DNA of 64,000 nucleotides from Branchipolynoe longqiensis (GCA_030323885.1 CM059198.1:61468917-61532916); one strand, 5' to 3'; shown: positions 1 to 10,883, counted from the stretch's first letter. Translations and numbers: made by a program. Notes: generated by a model not told the origin, from the letters alone.

Positions 1-162
1 CGGTATAATCTGCCTAACGATTAGACTGTATATAGGCTCCGGTATGCAATGAACTTACCTATGCCTGTACCCTGGTACCTGTGTATGTTGTATTTCTATT
101 TTACCTGGAGAGGAGAGTGCACTGCTCTACACTGGTCCCCCTGTACTGAACACAGACAGCTG

Positions 163-404
163 TTAAAGCCCAAGTCACACTACAACTTGCGACCGCTTGT
201 GACTAATTTGCGCCCAATTTGGACCCAAGATCCCAGTTCCTGCTGACCTCTGACCTCCTTGTAAACAAAGCAATGGTCGCAGACCTCTGGGCCACTATTT
301 TGGTCGCAAGGAGGTTTTTAGTGCAGTAGATGCAACTAAAGGCCCACTTGCGACCAACCCCGTTTCCTTTGTGGTCGCAAGTAGTAGTGTGACTGTGGTA
401 TAAC
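163..404. mobile_element. E element E1 (TTAA-flanked, GTCACAC ends)
   Basis: Both ends carry the inverted motif GTCACACTAC followed by ACTTGCGACC, next to TTAA on the left and TATAA on the right. The interior repeats the same word (CTTGCGACC or its complement GGTCGCAAG) at least five times. It is non-coding and about 240 bp. The central core seen in other E elements is weak or absent (a CTTGTAAACAAAGC stretch near 258-271). Confidence 0.7.
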
Positions 405-510
405 CCAGACGTTCGTAATCGTCACATTTCAATCCTATTTCAATTCAATAATCAATTCAATAAAGTTGATTTCAAAACCTCATTATATACAGTTACAATT
501 TCCATGAAAC

Positions 511-857
511 TTAAAGCTGCATAGTCCGATGAAGTATCAAATTTTCACCAAAGCAATTATATAGATTTGATTCTATATATCTAACTGATGTACTTGATCA
601 ATATGTGTTGCCACATAGAAGAAGCATACTGAGTCAATTTAACCTAACCTGTTACTGCACAAGCCTATCGTGTCAGGGTTTTGGTGTGCTTGCCAAAACT
701 AATTTGACACGTTTGCACTTCAAATAGCTCAAAAGTTAGCCATTTAAATAAATTAAATTACTTCAAACTAAAGTAAGGTAGACTATACCGATTAAATTGA
801 TATATTTATCTTAGAAAAATGGCAGAAACTCAAAACCATCGGACTATGCAACTTTAA
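511..857. mobile_element. M-MITE copy 1
   Basis: It starts TTAA-AGCTGCATAGTCCGATG and ends with the inverted complement CATCGGACTATGCAACT-TTAA, 347 bp in all. It has no coding capacity. The TTAA at each border suggests piggyBac- or Kolobok-type target duplication. The same ends recur about 13 times in this window. Confidence 0.85.
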
Positions 858-955
858 TTACAGTGAATGAATAAAAGGAGAATGAAAGAAGCACAATGCA
901 TATGATAGACAAGCCCTGACTAAACATAATTGATTAGCACCCATACATGCGCAGA

Positions 956-1835
956 CCGGGAGAAAGCGAGGAAACGATATATATGGATAGGAATGGACAT
1001 AGAAAGAGTTAAAGTCATTGTCACACCGTACCGGACTGAGTACCGGAGACCACTGGACAAAGAATTTTCTAGTCCGGTGCTCTCCGGTACACAAAATGTA
1101 TCGAAATGGAGAAGAATTGGGTCAATTGGCGCCGGGTGACCAGACAAGTACCGCACATGCACCGGACGAGTACCGAATGAGAACCGGACACGTAACGGAT
1201 GGGTACTGGACATGTACCAGACAAAACGGACAAACCGGACACCAACGGATGGGTACCGGACATGTACGGATGGGTACCAGATGGGTACTGGACATACCGG
1301 ACACCAACCGGACATGTCAGTCCGGCTGTGTCCGGCAGAAGTTTTGAACACGTTCAAAACTTGTACCGGAGACCGCCGGACACCACCGGACACCGCCGGA
1401 TGGGTACCGGATGGTACCCGAACATTGCCGTACAGTACCAGACAGTGTCCGGTTCCCCAGTCCGGCAAGGTTTGACAGGGCCTTAAGACACACCGTGGAA
1501 CACAGATACTGCAGGAGGCAGAGAAAGAGATTAAAAAAGGGGGGAGAGAAATAAAGAGGAGACAACACTTTTGACGATCAAACAAGTATTAAGCAAAACA
1601 GATTGACTCAGAGAAGAGTTAGAATACATGACCGGGAGAAAGTGAGGAAATGATAGATATGGATAGGAATGGAGATAGAAAGAGTTAAGACACACCGTGG
1701 AACAGAGATACTGCAGGAGGCAGAGAAAGAGATTAAAAAAAGGGGGGAGAGAAATAGAGAGCAGACGACACTTTTGACGAGCAAACAAGTATTAGGCAAA
1801 ACAGATCGACTCAGAGGAGAGCTAGAATACATGAC
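956..1835. repeat. Two-copy tandem repeat, first unit interrupted by E2
   Basis: A unit of about 200 bp occurs twice. The first copy runs 956-1008 and 1483-1629, and the second runs about 1630-1835. Shared landmarks are GGATAGGAATGG, AGACACACCGTGGAACA and CAGGAGGCAGAGAAAGAGAT. The second copy is uninterrupted and preserves the empty insertion site of element E2. Confidence 0.85.
1009..1486. mobile_element. E element E2 with TTAA target duplication
   Basis: The borders are TTAA-AGTCATTGTCACACCG on the left and, read inward from the right, TTAA-GGCCCTGTCAAACC. Comparison with the unoccupied tandem copy at 1681-1700 shows that a single TTAA became two. Nearly the whole interior is variants of GGTACCGGACATG. 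The core GTTTTGAACACGTTCAAAAC lies at 1341-1360, 71 percent along the element. It has no long ORF of its own; the open frames are by-products of the repeated word. Confidence 0.85.
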
Positions 1836-2031
1836 AGTAATAATCCTAGCGGACGGCAGAGTAACTAACACAACAGACGAGAACAAGAACAAACAGACGA
1901 CAATAATTTATTAGTGAATTCAAATAGGCGGCTGGAAAGGAGTCGACACAACAGTTAATCATTAACTTAATCTCCTCTTTAATTAAAATGCGTGGCTGAA
2001 AATTAACTGGGTCCAACATGTTAGAGTGTTA

Positions 2032-2129
2032 TTAAAGTAGCATAATCCGATGTTTTATAAAGTTATTTGCTTAAAGCAGGAAAATACGTTAGGTTAGAAT
2101 CTACTTTAATGAAATTCTGAATAACTTTA
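2032..2129. mobile_element. Degenerate M-MITE fragment
   Basis: The left end reads TTAAAGTAGCATAATCCGATG. The expected right end is reduced to AATAACTTTAA. It is probably an internally deleted or decayed copy. Confidence 0.35.
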
Positions 2130-2225
2130 ATTCTGAATGACAAATATTAAAGATATTTGATGTCAGATCATGTCCAATAAATGACCCTCCGCCGGGCCCA
2201 AAAAATGCTGGATATCATAGGGGCT

Positions 2226-2285
2226 TTCCCGTCCTGGTATGACCTGAGATGTTGCTAGTACGTAAAACAACAACAAACAAATCAT
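2226..2285 (+). repeat. SINE-A tail fragment
   Basis: It contains TATGACCTGAGATGTTGCTA and the AACAACAACAAACAAA tail typical of SINE-A. The head and body are missing. Confidence 0.55.
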
Positions 2286-2530
2286 AGGCGCTTTGTTTAC
2301 CCGTTTCCGGTGTGTAGCAGAGTGGCACATGAGTACCAAACAATGGCTACACTGGCACCTGTATGACGTGGAATTTTGTGTCGTATAACTTGTTATGCGA
2401 ATATTATTTGGAATGGAGTCCACCTGCATTGCTTGTCTGCTATTAACCGATGTATGGGAGAGTGATACTGGAACACCAACCAATGAACGAAACAGGCTGT
2501 GTTCACCTAACATGGTGTACGATATACAAG

Positions 2531-2776
2531 TGAAGAGTTCAGGGGCAAAACCATGTAAACGCCAATCCAAATATTTAGTTTAAATGGGATTTTCTTTACC
2601 TTAAAATAATTTTAAAGCTCATTACTTCCACTTTTCATAGGATCACATGGTTATGGAGCAATACAAAAGACAGTAGGAATATACAAATATAAACTGTTTG
2701 AAGGTTTGATTCCAATGTTTCTCTCCCATTTTTTTATTGGCGTTTACATGGTTTTGCGCCTGAACTCTTCAAGTAA
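2531..2776. mobile_element. Foldback MITE with 38-bp terminal inverted repeats
   Basis: The left arm GAAGAGTTCAGGGGCAAAAC followed by CATGTAAACGCCAAT is inverted at the right end (ATTGGCGTTTACATGG, then TTTTGCGCC and TGAACTCTTC). A single arm of the same family recurs at 34368-34405. It is non-coding and the transposase class is unknown. Confidence 0.7.
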
Positions 2777-2904
2777 TCAACTCAAGGTCCATTCTGCCTA
2801 AACCCTGGAACTGTATGTAGGCCCCTATGCAGGAATTGGTGTTAGCTTATGCCTCGAATAGGAGCTATCCCTGTTTTTTTTTCATCTTGCACATTGGGGC
2901 GTTC

Positions 2905-3182
2905 TCTGTTGTGGAGTGGTTAGAGTGTCTGACTTTTTTCTAGGTCAGACTCCTAATCTGAGGGTCGGCGGTTCGATTCCCCATGCCCCCAGCTCTGGCA
3001 ATTTGGATTTCCACCACTGTGTATAACTTACAGCGTCATCAAAGGCCGGTTGCTCTCATACCATGTCTATGTGGTGTGGGAGGTTAAAAGTGTAGGCTCG
3101 GGCTTTCTATCGACCAGCAGTGGAGTGGGGAAGACCAGTCGTCTGTGACTGGGATTTCCCCTACTTGGGACAACTAATGTAC
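2905..3182 (+). repeat. SINE-B copy
   Basis: The head TGGCGGAGTGGTTAGAGTG (A-box-like) and GGTTCGATTCC (B-box-like) resemble a tRNA-Leu or tRNA-Ser. The body contains CACTGTGTATAACTTACAG. The 3' part after about 3110 differs from other copies and ends in poly(A). Confidence 0.75.
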
Positions 3183-3338
3183 AAAAAAAAAAAAAAATTG
3201 AGAGACAAATAAGTGTTCACACTTCCTGTCTACCATTCGCTATAAAGTCCTATTTCTAGGGTTTAGGGTTTAGGACCAAATTGTACTGGGAATGCTGCAA
3301 CCAGGAATTGCTTTCATTCATGGTGTTTGAAAAAAAGG

Positions 3339-3663
3339 AAGTGGCTATTCGTACGGCACCGTATGAATATCCAGAGCGCTTATTAGTACGGCACTCCTTT
3401 ATCACGTCGTAGCCTGCCGTATCCCCGTCGCGTTAGAGTTAGGGTTAGGATAACTTTGTTTGCTGTTGTTTTGTTGTTGTTTTACGTCCTAGCAACATCT
3501 AAGGTCATATCAGGATGGGGGGCGGGGGTTAGGATAAGGGTTAGGACAGGATAAGGGTTAGGATTGTTTCATCTTATGGTTGGATCAAAGCTAGTCACGT
3601 GACTACCGCCGTACTAATAAGCGCTCTGGCTATCGATACGGTCCAGTACGAATAGCCACTGCC
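3339..3663. mobile_element. Foldback MITE with about 50-bp inverted repeats
   Basis: The left arm contains GTGGCTATTCGTACGG and AGAGCGCTTATTAGTACGGC. The right arm at 3600-3660 is its inverted complement. The interior holds a minus-strand SINE-A tail (3456-3520) and imperfect TTAGGG-like runs at 3427-3450 and 3526-3565. No coding region is seen. Confidence 0.7.
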
Positions 3664-3821
3664 TTGAAACAAATGTTCAAGTGCATAGAAACATAATTGC
3701 TTAGGCCTATTACATCTACGTAATAACAAATAAAAATAAAAATAAAAACCGCGTGCCATGATTTGTGTGATCAAAAGGACGATCACCAACTTAACAAAAC
3801 AAGTTGTCCTGAGAGCTTCGT

Positions 3822-3856
<35 letters not shown>

Positions 3857-3878
3857 CTAATACTACTACTAATAATAA

Positions 3879-3910
<32 letters not shown>

Positions 3911-3960
3911 ATGATAATAATAATAACAATAATAATAATAACAATAATCTTCTTTCTTTT
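3822..3960. repeat. (AAT/ACT)n triplet microsatellite
   Basis: Uninterrupted AAT, ACT and ATA triplets. The Asn/Thr and Ile/Leu runs in the open frames are low-complexity artefacts. Confidence 0.9.
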
Positions 3961-4585
3961 TTTTTAAATAAAAAAATAAATAAAAAGGAAAAAGAAGAGA
4001 AAAGATTGTGATGTTTCCATTGGGTAATGCAACTTTAGCCTCATCTCTCTGGTTACCTTCTCCCTGAGATCTCCCGCCTCCAGTGCAGCCGAGTCGAGCT
4101 GAGTCCAGATGTCGGCAGAGACGGCCCCGCTGTCAAGTGATAAGCTTTTACACAGCTTCACCGGCCGGCTGACGGGCAGGCCTCGGTCAGTCTGAGAGGG
4201 GACATGCATGTTTGTTTATAAGCGATTCTCTTCAATTCTGCTCAAAGACACACACACACAAAACAATCAGAAATAGTTCACGTCCCTCGTCAATTTAAGC
4301 GACGCGTACGCTTAGGGGTACGCCAACGCCTACACCTGCCCCCCCCCCCCCCCGCCGCTATTCCGCAACCGCGACCTCTTGTGTCAAATGGCAGAAACGT
4401 GGAGTTCGCCGTCTGGTGGCAAACGCCGGAATCGCCACCTGGTGGCTTGTGACGGAACTCAGCGCGTAAGTCATTCGAAGTGACGAACGGGCCTTTCCTT
4501 TTCTTGCTCACCCTACACCCTCCTCTCACACGTCCATTGATTGCATTGGGAAAGGCCATGTTTCGTAGCACTTGCAAGCTTCTCA

Positions 4586-5330
4586 ATATGAAGCTTACAA
4601 AATGAAGCCGACAAAATGAAGCTTACAAAATTAGGCTTACTAAATGAAGCTTACAAACTGAAGCTTACAAACTGAAGCTTACAAACTGAAGCTTACAAAA
4701 TGAAGCTTACAAAATGAAGCTTACAAATTGAAGCTTACAAAATGAAATTTGCAATACGCTTATGGTGCTTACATTATGAAGCTTTCAATACAAAGCTTAC
4801 ATTATGAAGCTTTCAATACGATGCTTACAATATGAAGCTTTTAATAGGACGCTTTCAATATGAAGCTTAAAGCTGCATAGTCCCATGAAAATATCAAATT
4901 TTCAAAACCAAGACAATTATCTAAATTTGGTTCTACATATCTAACTTAGATACTGTTGCACTTATTAAACATTTGCTACCACACATAAGGGAATACTGGG
5001 GCAATTGAATAGAACCTGGTACTGCAGAAGCCTATGGGGTCAGAGTTTTGACAAGCTTGCCAAAATTAATTTGACATGGTTCCACTTCAAATATCTCAAA
5101 AGTTAGCCACTTAAAATAAAAGTTACTTCAACCTAAAGTAAGGTACATTATACCGATCAACCTAATGTATTTATCTCAGAAAATTTCAGAAACTCAAAAC
5201 CATCGGACTATGCAACTTTAAGATTTGAAGTGAACAATGTGAAACTTACAGTACGAAGCATACCACACAAAGCTTACAATACAAAGCCTACAAATATAGA
5301 GCTTATAATATCAAACTTATAATAATAGCC
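4586..5330. repeat. 14-bp minisatellite, AAGCTTACAAAATG
   Basis: Tandem variants of GAAGCTTACAAAAT run 4586-4866 and degrade into AAGCTTACAATACA types up to about 5330. An M-MITE (4867-5221) splits the array. Confidence 0.85.
4867..5221. mobile_element. M-MITE copy 2 inside the minisatellite
   Basis: TTAA-AGCTGCATAGTCCCATG on the left and CATCGGACTATGCAACT-TTAA on the right, 355 bp. The left TTAA replaces the CTTACA of an array unit, so the element landed in the tandem repeat. Confidence 0.85.
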
Positions 5331-6030
5331 CAAGCTTCATCAACTATGTCTGATTTATATTGACTAACATCAGCTCGTAAATATTAACAATAAAATAGAC
5401 AGGCCTAATTGGGTGCTGCAGCTTCGACGGAAGATTTTCCCTCATGCTTTTATTATTCTGAGTTGGAAATTCCCAAAATTGATGGGTTAAGCTTTTAATT
5501 AGATCATCACTGCATGCCGACACGTATGGCCACCTACATATCATTGCTATTGAACACATACAATAAATTAATATTGATATATGTATATAATATATGTTTA
5601 TATGTATATGCATATATATAATTTAGGATAATAATGCCACGCTTAGGCCATGCATTGAATTTTCTAAAGGAAAGATTCCATTAATATCAGAGTGGCACGT
5701 GATAAACGCCATGTGTATTGAAACAGCTGTAACTCTATGATGATTATTTCATATTTTTCCAAATAATATGTGTTTCTCATACATTTTGTACGTACTTTAT
5801 TTATTATTTCTATGGTATAAGTAATGTATCTGTGTTATTTTTAAATCGGGAAAGCACCTAATAAGTACTGTCCTGCTTTCTCCTTTTTCATGTGAAACAA
5901 TTACTGATATAAATATCAACTTGTGTGTACATTGATCATGTGGAAATACATATTTGCTTATTATTATTATTATTTGACCAGACGGCACGGCTGCATGAGT
6001 TGAGCGTCTGTCTCCCATTTTGAGCATATT
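5331..6030. other. AT-rich segment, no gene seen
   Basis: This is AT-rich DNA with TATATG runs near 5575-5622. I find no exon, tRNA or element ends except a short SINE-A head (ACCAGACGGCACGGCTGC onward) at about 5976-6020. Confidence 0.5.
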
Positions 6031-6385
6031 ATGGGAACGGAACTATTGTATCTGTGTGATTCTAGAATGATATGTTGGTGCTGTTGGCGCTGCCTGGTGG
6101 ACAGGAGGACTGCAATAAGGTATGTGTAGTCTGTGTGGGGATGCAGGCGGTAACTTGACCACCACCGCCTGGTCACTTAGCCCGGAATTTTACTTTTAAT
6201 AAAAGAAACAGGGTTTAGGAGCCAGCCAGAGTTGAGACTCTCATCCATATTATATATATATATCACATTATGTCTTTGTGAGCAGTATCAATTTCACGCT
6301 ACAATCATACGTTGCATATAATAATTTGTAATATGCCACACATTGCATATCACATGCCCCACAGCATCTTAATGGAAACTCGGCT

Positions 6386-6703
6386 ATAAGCGACTGTCAC
6401 ACCTCGCCGGATTGAGCAACGTACATAATTGTCTGGTCCGGTGGTGATAAGTATCAAAATGTATTAAAATGTGTCAAAGTGTTGCGACGTCAGGTCTAAG
6501 AACAGACATGAAACGGACATGAAACGGACATGAATGGATAGCCAACGGACGAAACAAAAAAAAATGGACAAGAACTGTAGACGTCACTCCGGCGGTACCC
6601 GTTCCTAGTTTTGTGCATGTTCAAAACTTGTATGGACACAAACCAGACATTGTTTGTTTTCTGTCCGTTTCCCCCAATCCGGTGAGGTGTGACAGGGCCG
6701 TCA
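6386..6703. mobile_element. E element E3
   Basis: Both ends read inward as CTGTCACACCTC followed by CCGGATTG. The core GTTTTGTGCATGTTCAAAAC is at 6608-6627, 73 percent along. Around it are ACGGACATGAAACGGACATG-type words. The flanking TTAA is not clear (ATAAG on the left, CGTCAG on the right). Confidence 0.75.
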
Positions 6704-6929
6704 GTACTTTGCAATGTCCTAGCTACTTATATACCTTATTAGTGTGAGTAGAACGCTTACTATGCAATGTTCTATTGACTTGTATACCTTATTAGTAAGT
6801 AAACTGAATGCTTATTGGTGCATTGGTTGCTTCAGCTCACCTCCTGGTCTTTTGGATCCCTCTCGATGTTGTCCTTTGATGCACTCTGTGTGAAAATAAT
6901 ACCAAGTCAGTAAAACAGTGGCATTTAGC

Positions 6930-7440
6930 AAATAAACTACAGTCCGGTTTCGGAGTTTCTGCCGTCCGCCAGTTTCCGCGGTATGCATACACTCAAATAC
7001 ATTGTCAATGGCCGTGAGCAATCTTCATACAGAAAAAGTGAAATATCTCTAAAACCACACCACTTAGAAACAAATCGCTTGGTACACATATAGAAAACAT
7101 CTTTACCAAAAAGGTTATATTACATTTATAAGGTTAGGGTTCTTGATTTCTATTAATTTTGAATAAAACCAATGTTTTGCACTGCGCCTACCGTCAAACT
7201 CAAGGCATTGTCCATAGCCGTGAGCAATCTGAATACAGAAAATACAGAAAAGTGAAATATCTCTAAAACCACACCACCTAGAAACAAATCGCTTGGTACA
7301 CATATAGAAAACATCTTTACCAAAAACATTATATTAAATTTATAAGGTTACTGATGATGCTGTTCGATTTTGATGCATACGCAGAAGCGATGCATACCGC
7401 GGAAACTGGCGGACGGCGGAAACTGCGACACCGGTTTGTA
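6930..7440. mobile_element. TIR element with internal direct duplication
   Basis: The left arm (6938-6985, containing GCCGTCCGCCAGTTTCCGCG) is inverted at 7383-7430. Inside, a block of about 100 bp with AAATATCTCTAAAACCACAC and AACAAATCGCTTGGTACAC occurs twice (7036-7140 and 7250-7345). It is non-coding and the class is unknown. Confidence 0.65.
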
Positions 7441-8385
7441 CAATCATGGTGATTCAGACAGAGAGAGCTGGACACAGCATAATGGTCAGCGAAAGTGATT
7501 ATTTTATTATTATATTTATTGTAGTGGGCATACATGTTAAGTGAATCGATGTCTTCTGGGTCTATGAAAGCTGCCTCTGAAGGGACAATGGAGTCCGCCG
7601 AAGAGGACCCCGTAGCCGAGCCATAGATAGTCAAAATAGAGGGTGGGTGGACGTGGTAACCTTTGGAAGCTGTAAGTCCTGAACTGCTCCACCGAGTGTC
7701 TTTGCTTTTGGCATGGTGACGTGAGCAGTACCCGACACATTTACCAGGTGGCGTGTTGGCTCTCCCTCCCCACCGAATCAACCACAATTTGAAATATGCA
7801 CCAATGTTGACAATAGCTCATTTCGTATATATGCCAACCTAGTCACAGCTCAAGACCCTGACCGTGATACTTGATAGCATAGGGATGAATCACACTGCAG
7901 TGCCTCACAATGAACTAAACGGCTGATCTCCCGCACGCGAGGCTCGTGCTCTACTGATTCTGCTACTGCGCCCAGTATATATGAGCTTAGATGTTGCCAC
8001 AGAGCTGGGAGTCATGGCTCTTTGAATCAACTCTCCTCACTTCTCTTTCCTGAGACCCTCTTCTTCTTCTCCCCCCCCCACCCCCCACCCCCCCTGTATC
8101 CTACAAACCTTATCTCCTCTCCCCCAGAAGAGGCGACAGGGTTTGCTTGGGTGCGGCCCTTTCTTTCACAGCTGCACTTTCTTCTTGACTGGTACCCCAT
8201 CCTTCACTTCCCTCCTCTACTCGACTACGGCACCCAGACTCAAGTCACCACCACCATTAACCCTCCACGAAAGTTCCATCTTTTGTAGCCTTTGAATCGA
8301 TCCATTGCTATCGGAACCTATTGCTGCAGCATTTGCAGGCAGTAAGCGTAAAGCATAAAGGTTACAAACCAACCACTCACTCACG
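7441..8385. other. Mostly unannotated intergenic or intronic DNA
   Basis: Apart from the candidate exon at 7534-7669 and a minus-strand SINE-A head remnant at about 7915-7975 (CTCCCGCACGCGAGGCTC), I see only CT-rich DNA (8030-8230). The open plus-strand frame at 8022-8288 is pyrimidine-rich and has no recognisable domain. Confidence 0.45.
7534..7669 (-). CDS. Candidate exon, unknown product
   Basis: On the minus strand a 136-nt segment is bounded by an acceptor-like GACTTACAG and a donor-like AT|GTATGC. One frame reads a plausible acidic/serine-rich peptide containing SSSADSIVPSEAAF and DPEDIDSLNM. It lies downstream of the coiled-coil exons on the same strand. Its start phase (one base needed from upstream) does not fit directly onto the 8427-8582 exon, which ends in phase 0. 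It could be a later exon after another one, or chance. No family is recognised. Confidence 0.25.
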
Positions 8386-8426
8386 CTAGGATGTTAAACA
8401 AGAAGCAAACAGACAGACAGACAAAC

Positions 8427-8582
8427 CTCCTGGTCCTTCTGGATGAGACGCCACTTGAGGTCGTCGATGTCGCAGGCCATGGCGGTGATGCGCTCGTCGT
8501 AGGTGCGCGTGTCCTCCTGCTGCTCGTCTAGGCGGCTCTCCTTGCTGTCTTTGCCGGCCAGCTTCAGCTGCAGTCGTCGCAC
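8427..8582 (-). CDS. Coiled-coil gene exon (fourth seen), MTCL/SOGA-like
   Basis: This 156-nt exon encodes 52 residues, starting VRRLQLKLAGKD and ending WRLIQKDQE. It follows an acceptor ATGCAG and ends at a donor GAG|GTTTGT, in phase 0 at both ends. The sequence is highly charged with leucine/isoleucine heptad spacing, consistent with a coiled coil. It is GC-rich, unlike the surrounding AT-rich repeats, which also supports coding. The next exon upstream in the transcript is 9739-9879 and joins in frame. In MTCL/SOGA proteins this would be a region after the first QLQFxxEE blocks, but this exon alone is not family-diagnostic. Confidence 0.7.
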
Positions 8583-8627
8583 CTGCATGCGCATGCGCAC
8601 ACCAGAGGGACAAGTTTAGAGCAGTGG

Positions 8628-8940
8628 TGTTCTCTGTGGCGGAGTGGTTAGAGTGTCTGACTTTTTTCTACGTCGGACTCCTAATCTGAAGGTCAGTGGC
8701 TTGATTCCCCATGCCCCCCCACCTCTGCCACTTTGGATTTCCACCGCTGTGTATAACTTACAGCGTCATCAAAGGTCAGTTGCTCTCATACCATGTCTAT
8801 GTGGTGTGGGAGGTTAAAAATCCCTTAGGTCGGTAAAAGTGTAGGCTGGGGCTTTCTATCTACAAACTGTCTAATAGTGAAAACAAGCCTATCCAGGATT
8901 ATCCATGATAGGCAGTATAAATCTTCAAGAGAGAGAAACA
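8628..8940 (+). repeat. SINE-B copy, nearly full length
   Basis: It has the TGGCGGAGTGGTTAGAGTG head, a B-box-like GGCTTGATTCC, and a body with TGTATAACTTACAGCGTC. The 3' region GATAGGCAGTATAAATCTTC is followed by an A-rich tail. It lies just upstream of the 8427-8582 exon in transcript order. Confidence 0.85.
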
Positions 8941-9043
8941 AAGAAAAAACCAAAAAAAGAATTTCTTAAAAGTTAAAATTATTATTTTTTCTTATTTAGC
9001 TTTGCTTTGTTTCATTTGCCAGTGACAATTAGATCACGCTCGT

Positions 9044-9388
9044 TTAAAGTTGCATAGTCCGATGTAAACATCAAATGTCACAAACCAAAACAATCATCTA
9101 AAATTGATTCTACATGTCTTAACTTAGACACTGGTGCACTTATTAAACATTTGTCGCTACATAGAAGGGAATACTGAGTCAATTTAATAGAACCTGTTAC
9201 TGTAAGAGTTTTAGCATGTTTGCCAAAATAAAACTTTGTTTAGTTGCATTTCACATATCTCAAAAGCTAACCATTCATAATAAAAAAATTGCTTCAAACT
9301 AAAGTAACGTAGATTATAACAACCAATTTAATATATTTATCTCAGAAAAATAACAGAAACTCAAAACCAACGGACTATTCAACTGAAA
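9044..9388. mobile_element. M-MITE copy 3
   Basis: The left end is TTAA-AGTTGCATAGTCCGATG. The right end is decayed (CGGACTATTCAACTGAAA). It is intronic to the coiled-coil gene. Confidence 0.75.
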
Positions 9389-9555
9389 TGTACTACCTGA
9401 TTAGCTTAGCTAATTTAATCAATTCTATCACTTCAGTTTGCTGAATTACTTTAATTCCTATCCCTTTCTCCTTTTCTCCCTTTCTCTCCTTCTCTCAATC
9501 AGCCACCACTTGACATTTATTACCTGAAGCCCTTTGCAAAACTCTCTCCCGAAAC

Positions 9556-9556
<1 letters not shown>

Positions 9557-9591
<35 letters not shown>
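9557..9591. repeat. Poly(C) tract
   Basis: Uninterrupted C for about 35 bp. The length is probably unreliable in the assembly. Confidence 0.9.
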
Positions 9592-9738
9592 ATCCGTCAT
9601 ACCCTCTCCCCATATAGATACTAAGTTCTCAGAGAAAAACATACAACAACAAACACCCACAACAATCCAGTGAGTTTATTTCACTGAAAAGCAGACGACA
9701 TTTAGCGGCGGCAGACGACAGTGGCGGGAAGCGCTCAC

Positions 9739-9879
9739 CTCCTTGGTCATGGTGGCATTCTCCAGGTCCATCTCGTCGACCTTCCTGCGCAGCACGTTGA
9801 TCTCCTCCTCGGCCAGCTCGAGCTGAAGCCGCACCTCATGCTCCTCCTCGGGCACCAGGTCGGCGTCGTCAAGGCTCTT
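9739..9879 (-). CDS. Coiled-coil gene exon (third seen), MTCL/SOGA-like
   Basis: This 141-nt, 47-codon exon follows a strong acceptor (TTTTCTTTGTGACGTCACAG) and ends at GAG|GTGAGC, in phase 0 at both ends. It reads KSLDDADLVPEEE, then HEVRLQLELAEEEINVLRRK, then an ELE/DLEN-type heptad. The pattern LxLxLxEEExNxLxRKxxExxxEN matches the second conserved block near the N-terminus of MTCL1/SOGA proteins as I remember it. It follows the block encoded at 11523-11653 in the same order as in that family. Other coiled-coil families remain possible. Confidence 0.75.
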
Positions 9880-9904
9880 CTGTGACGTCACAAAGAAAAG
9901 ATCT

Positions 9905-10080
9905 GGGTTGTTGGAGTTTTACGTCCTGGCAACATCTAAGGTCATATCAGGACGGGTACCGACTTGTGACAGCACGCACTCATGGCGACTGTATAATATA
10001 GTGCTGCCCCACTGGGATATCAGGCCACATGGCGCATGGTGCCAGTGACATGGTATCTTAGTGGGGAAGCACTATAAATC
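9905..10080 (-). repeat. SINE-A copy, partial
   Basis: The tail complement GTTTTACGTCCTGGCAACAT begins at about 9917. The body is intact to about 10022 and then scrambled, with a possible plus-strand piece at 10035-10080. Confidence 0.7.
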
Positions 10081-10187
10081 CAAGGTGTCAGAGAATAACA
10101 TTGACATGCTTGTGAGGGGTCCGTCCATCCCACCCACGGCGGCATGTTAACAATTGGTAGAGTAACTATGATCTATTTATTAAAATG

Positions 10188-10412
10188 AGTTGGTTGATTG
10201 GTTGCTGGGAGTTTTATGTCCTGGCAACATCTAAGGTCATATCATGGCGGGTACCGGCTAGTGACAGTGCATCACTCATGGTGACTTTTATAGTGCTACC
10301 CCAATGGAAGACCAATTTGCCAGCACCAATACCTAATATCCCACTCAGTCACATTATCCTGACACTGAGTGAACCAGTATTTGCCCTATCCTAATAATGC
10401 TGAACACCTGTC
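10188..10412 (-). repeat. SINE-A copy, head missing
   Basis: It contains the tail complement GTTTTATGTCCTGGCAACAT and the body motif CACATTATCCTGACACTGAG. It ends at CTAATAATGCTGAACACC without the tRNA-like head. Confidence 0.8.
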
Positions 10413-10526
10413 TAACTCAATCACCATTTAATTCACATTATTTGTTTGCAATTAATGCTGAGTCAGATACTATAAGAAAGAAGGTGAAACTCAATAGAAT
10501 GCAAGAACACAACAGATTGACAAAGA

Positions 10527-10883
10527 CGTAAAGTGGCATATTCCGATGAAAACATCAAATTGTCAAAACCAAAACAGTCATTCAGATTTGATTCTGCATA
10601 TCAAACTTAGATACTGGTGCACTTATCAAACATTTTTCACCACATAGAATGGAATACTACACCAATTTAATAGAACCTCTTACTGCAGAAGCCTATGGTG
10701 TCAGCGTTTTGGCATCCTTGACACAATTAATTTAGCATGTTTGTACTTGACATATTTCAAAAGTTAACCATTTAAAATAAAAGTTACTTCAAATTTTAAG
10801 TAAGGTAGATGATAGCGATAATCCTAATATATTTATCTCAGGAAATAACAGCAACTCAAAACCATCAGGCTATGTAACTTTAA
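10527..10883. mobile_element. M-MITE copy 4
   Basis: The ends GTAAAGTGGCATATTCCGATG and CATCAGGCTATGTAACTTTAA are decayed but recognisable, with the standard interior between them. Confidence 0.75.

Noticed and set aside
920..1585. 221-codon minus-strand ORF over E2
   Set aside because: It reads through a transposon and both flanks of the tandem unit; composition follows the GGTACC words.
2905..3010. Functional tRNA-Leu/Ser gene
   Set aside because: Only the head of SINE-B. No proper acceptor pairing closes the tRNA, and the same body follows in every copy.
7329..7787. Full 152-codon minus ORF as a single gene
   Set aside because: Its 3' part enters the TIR element at 6930-7440; only the middle segment (7534-7669) is kept as a weak exon candidate.
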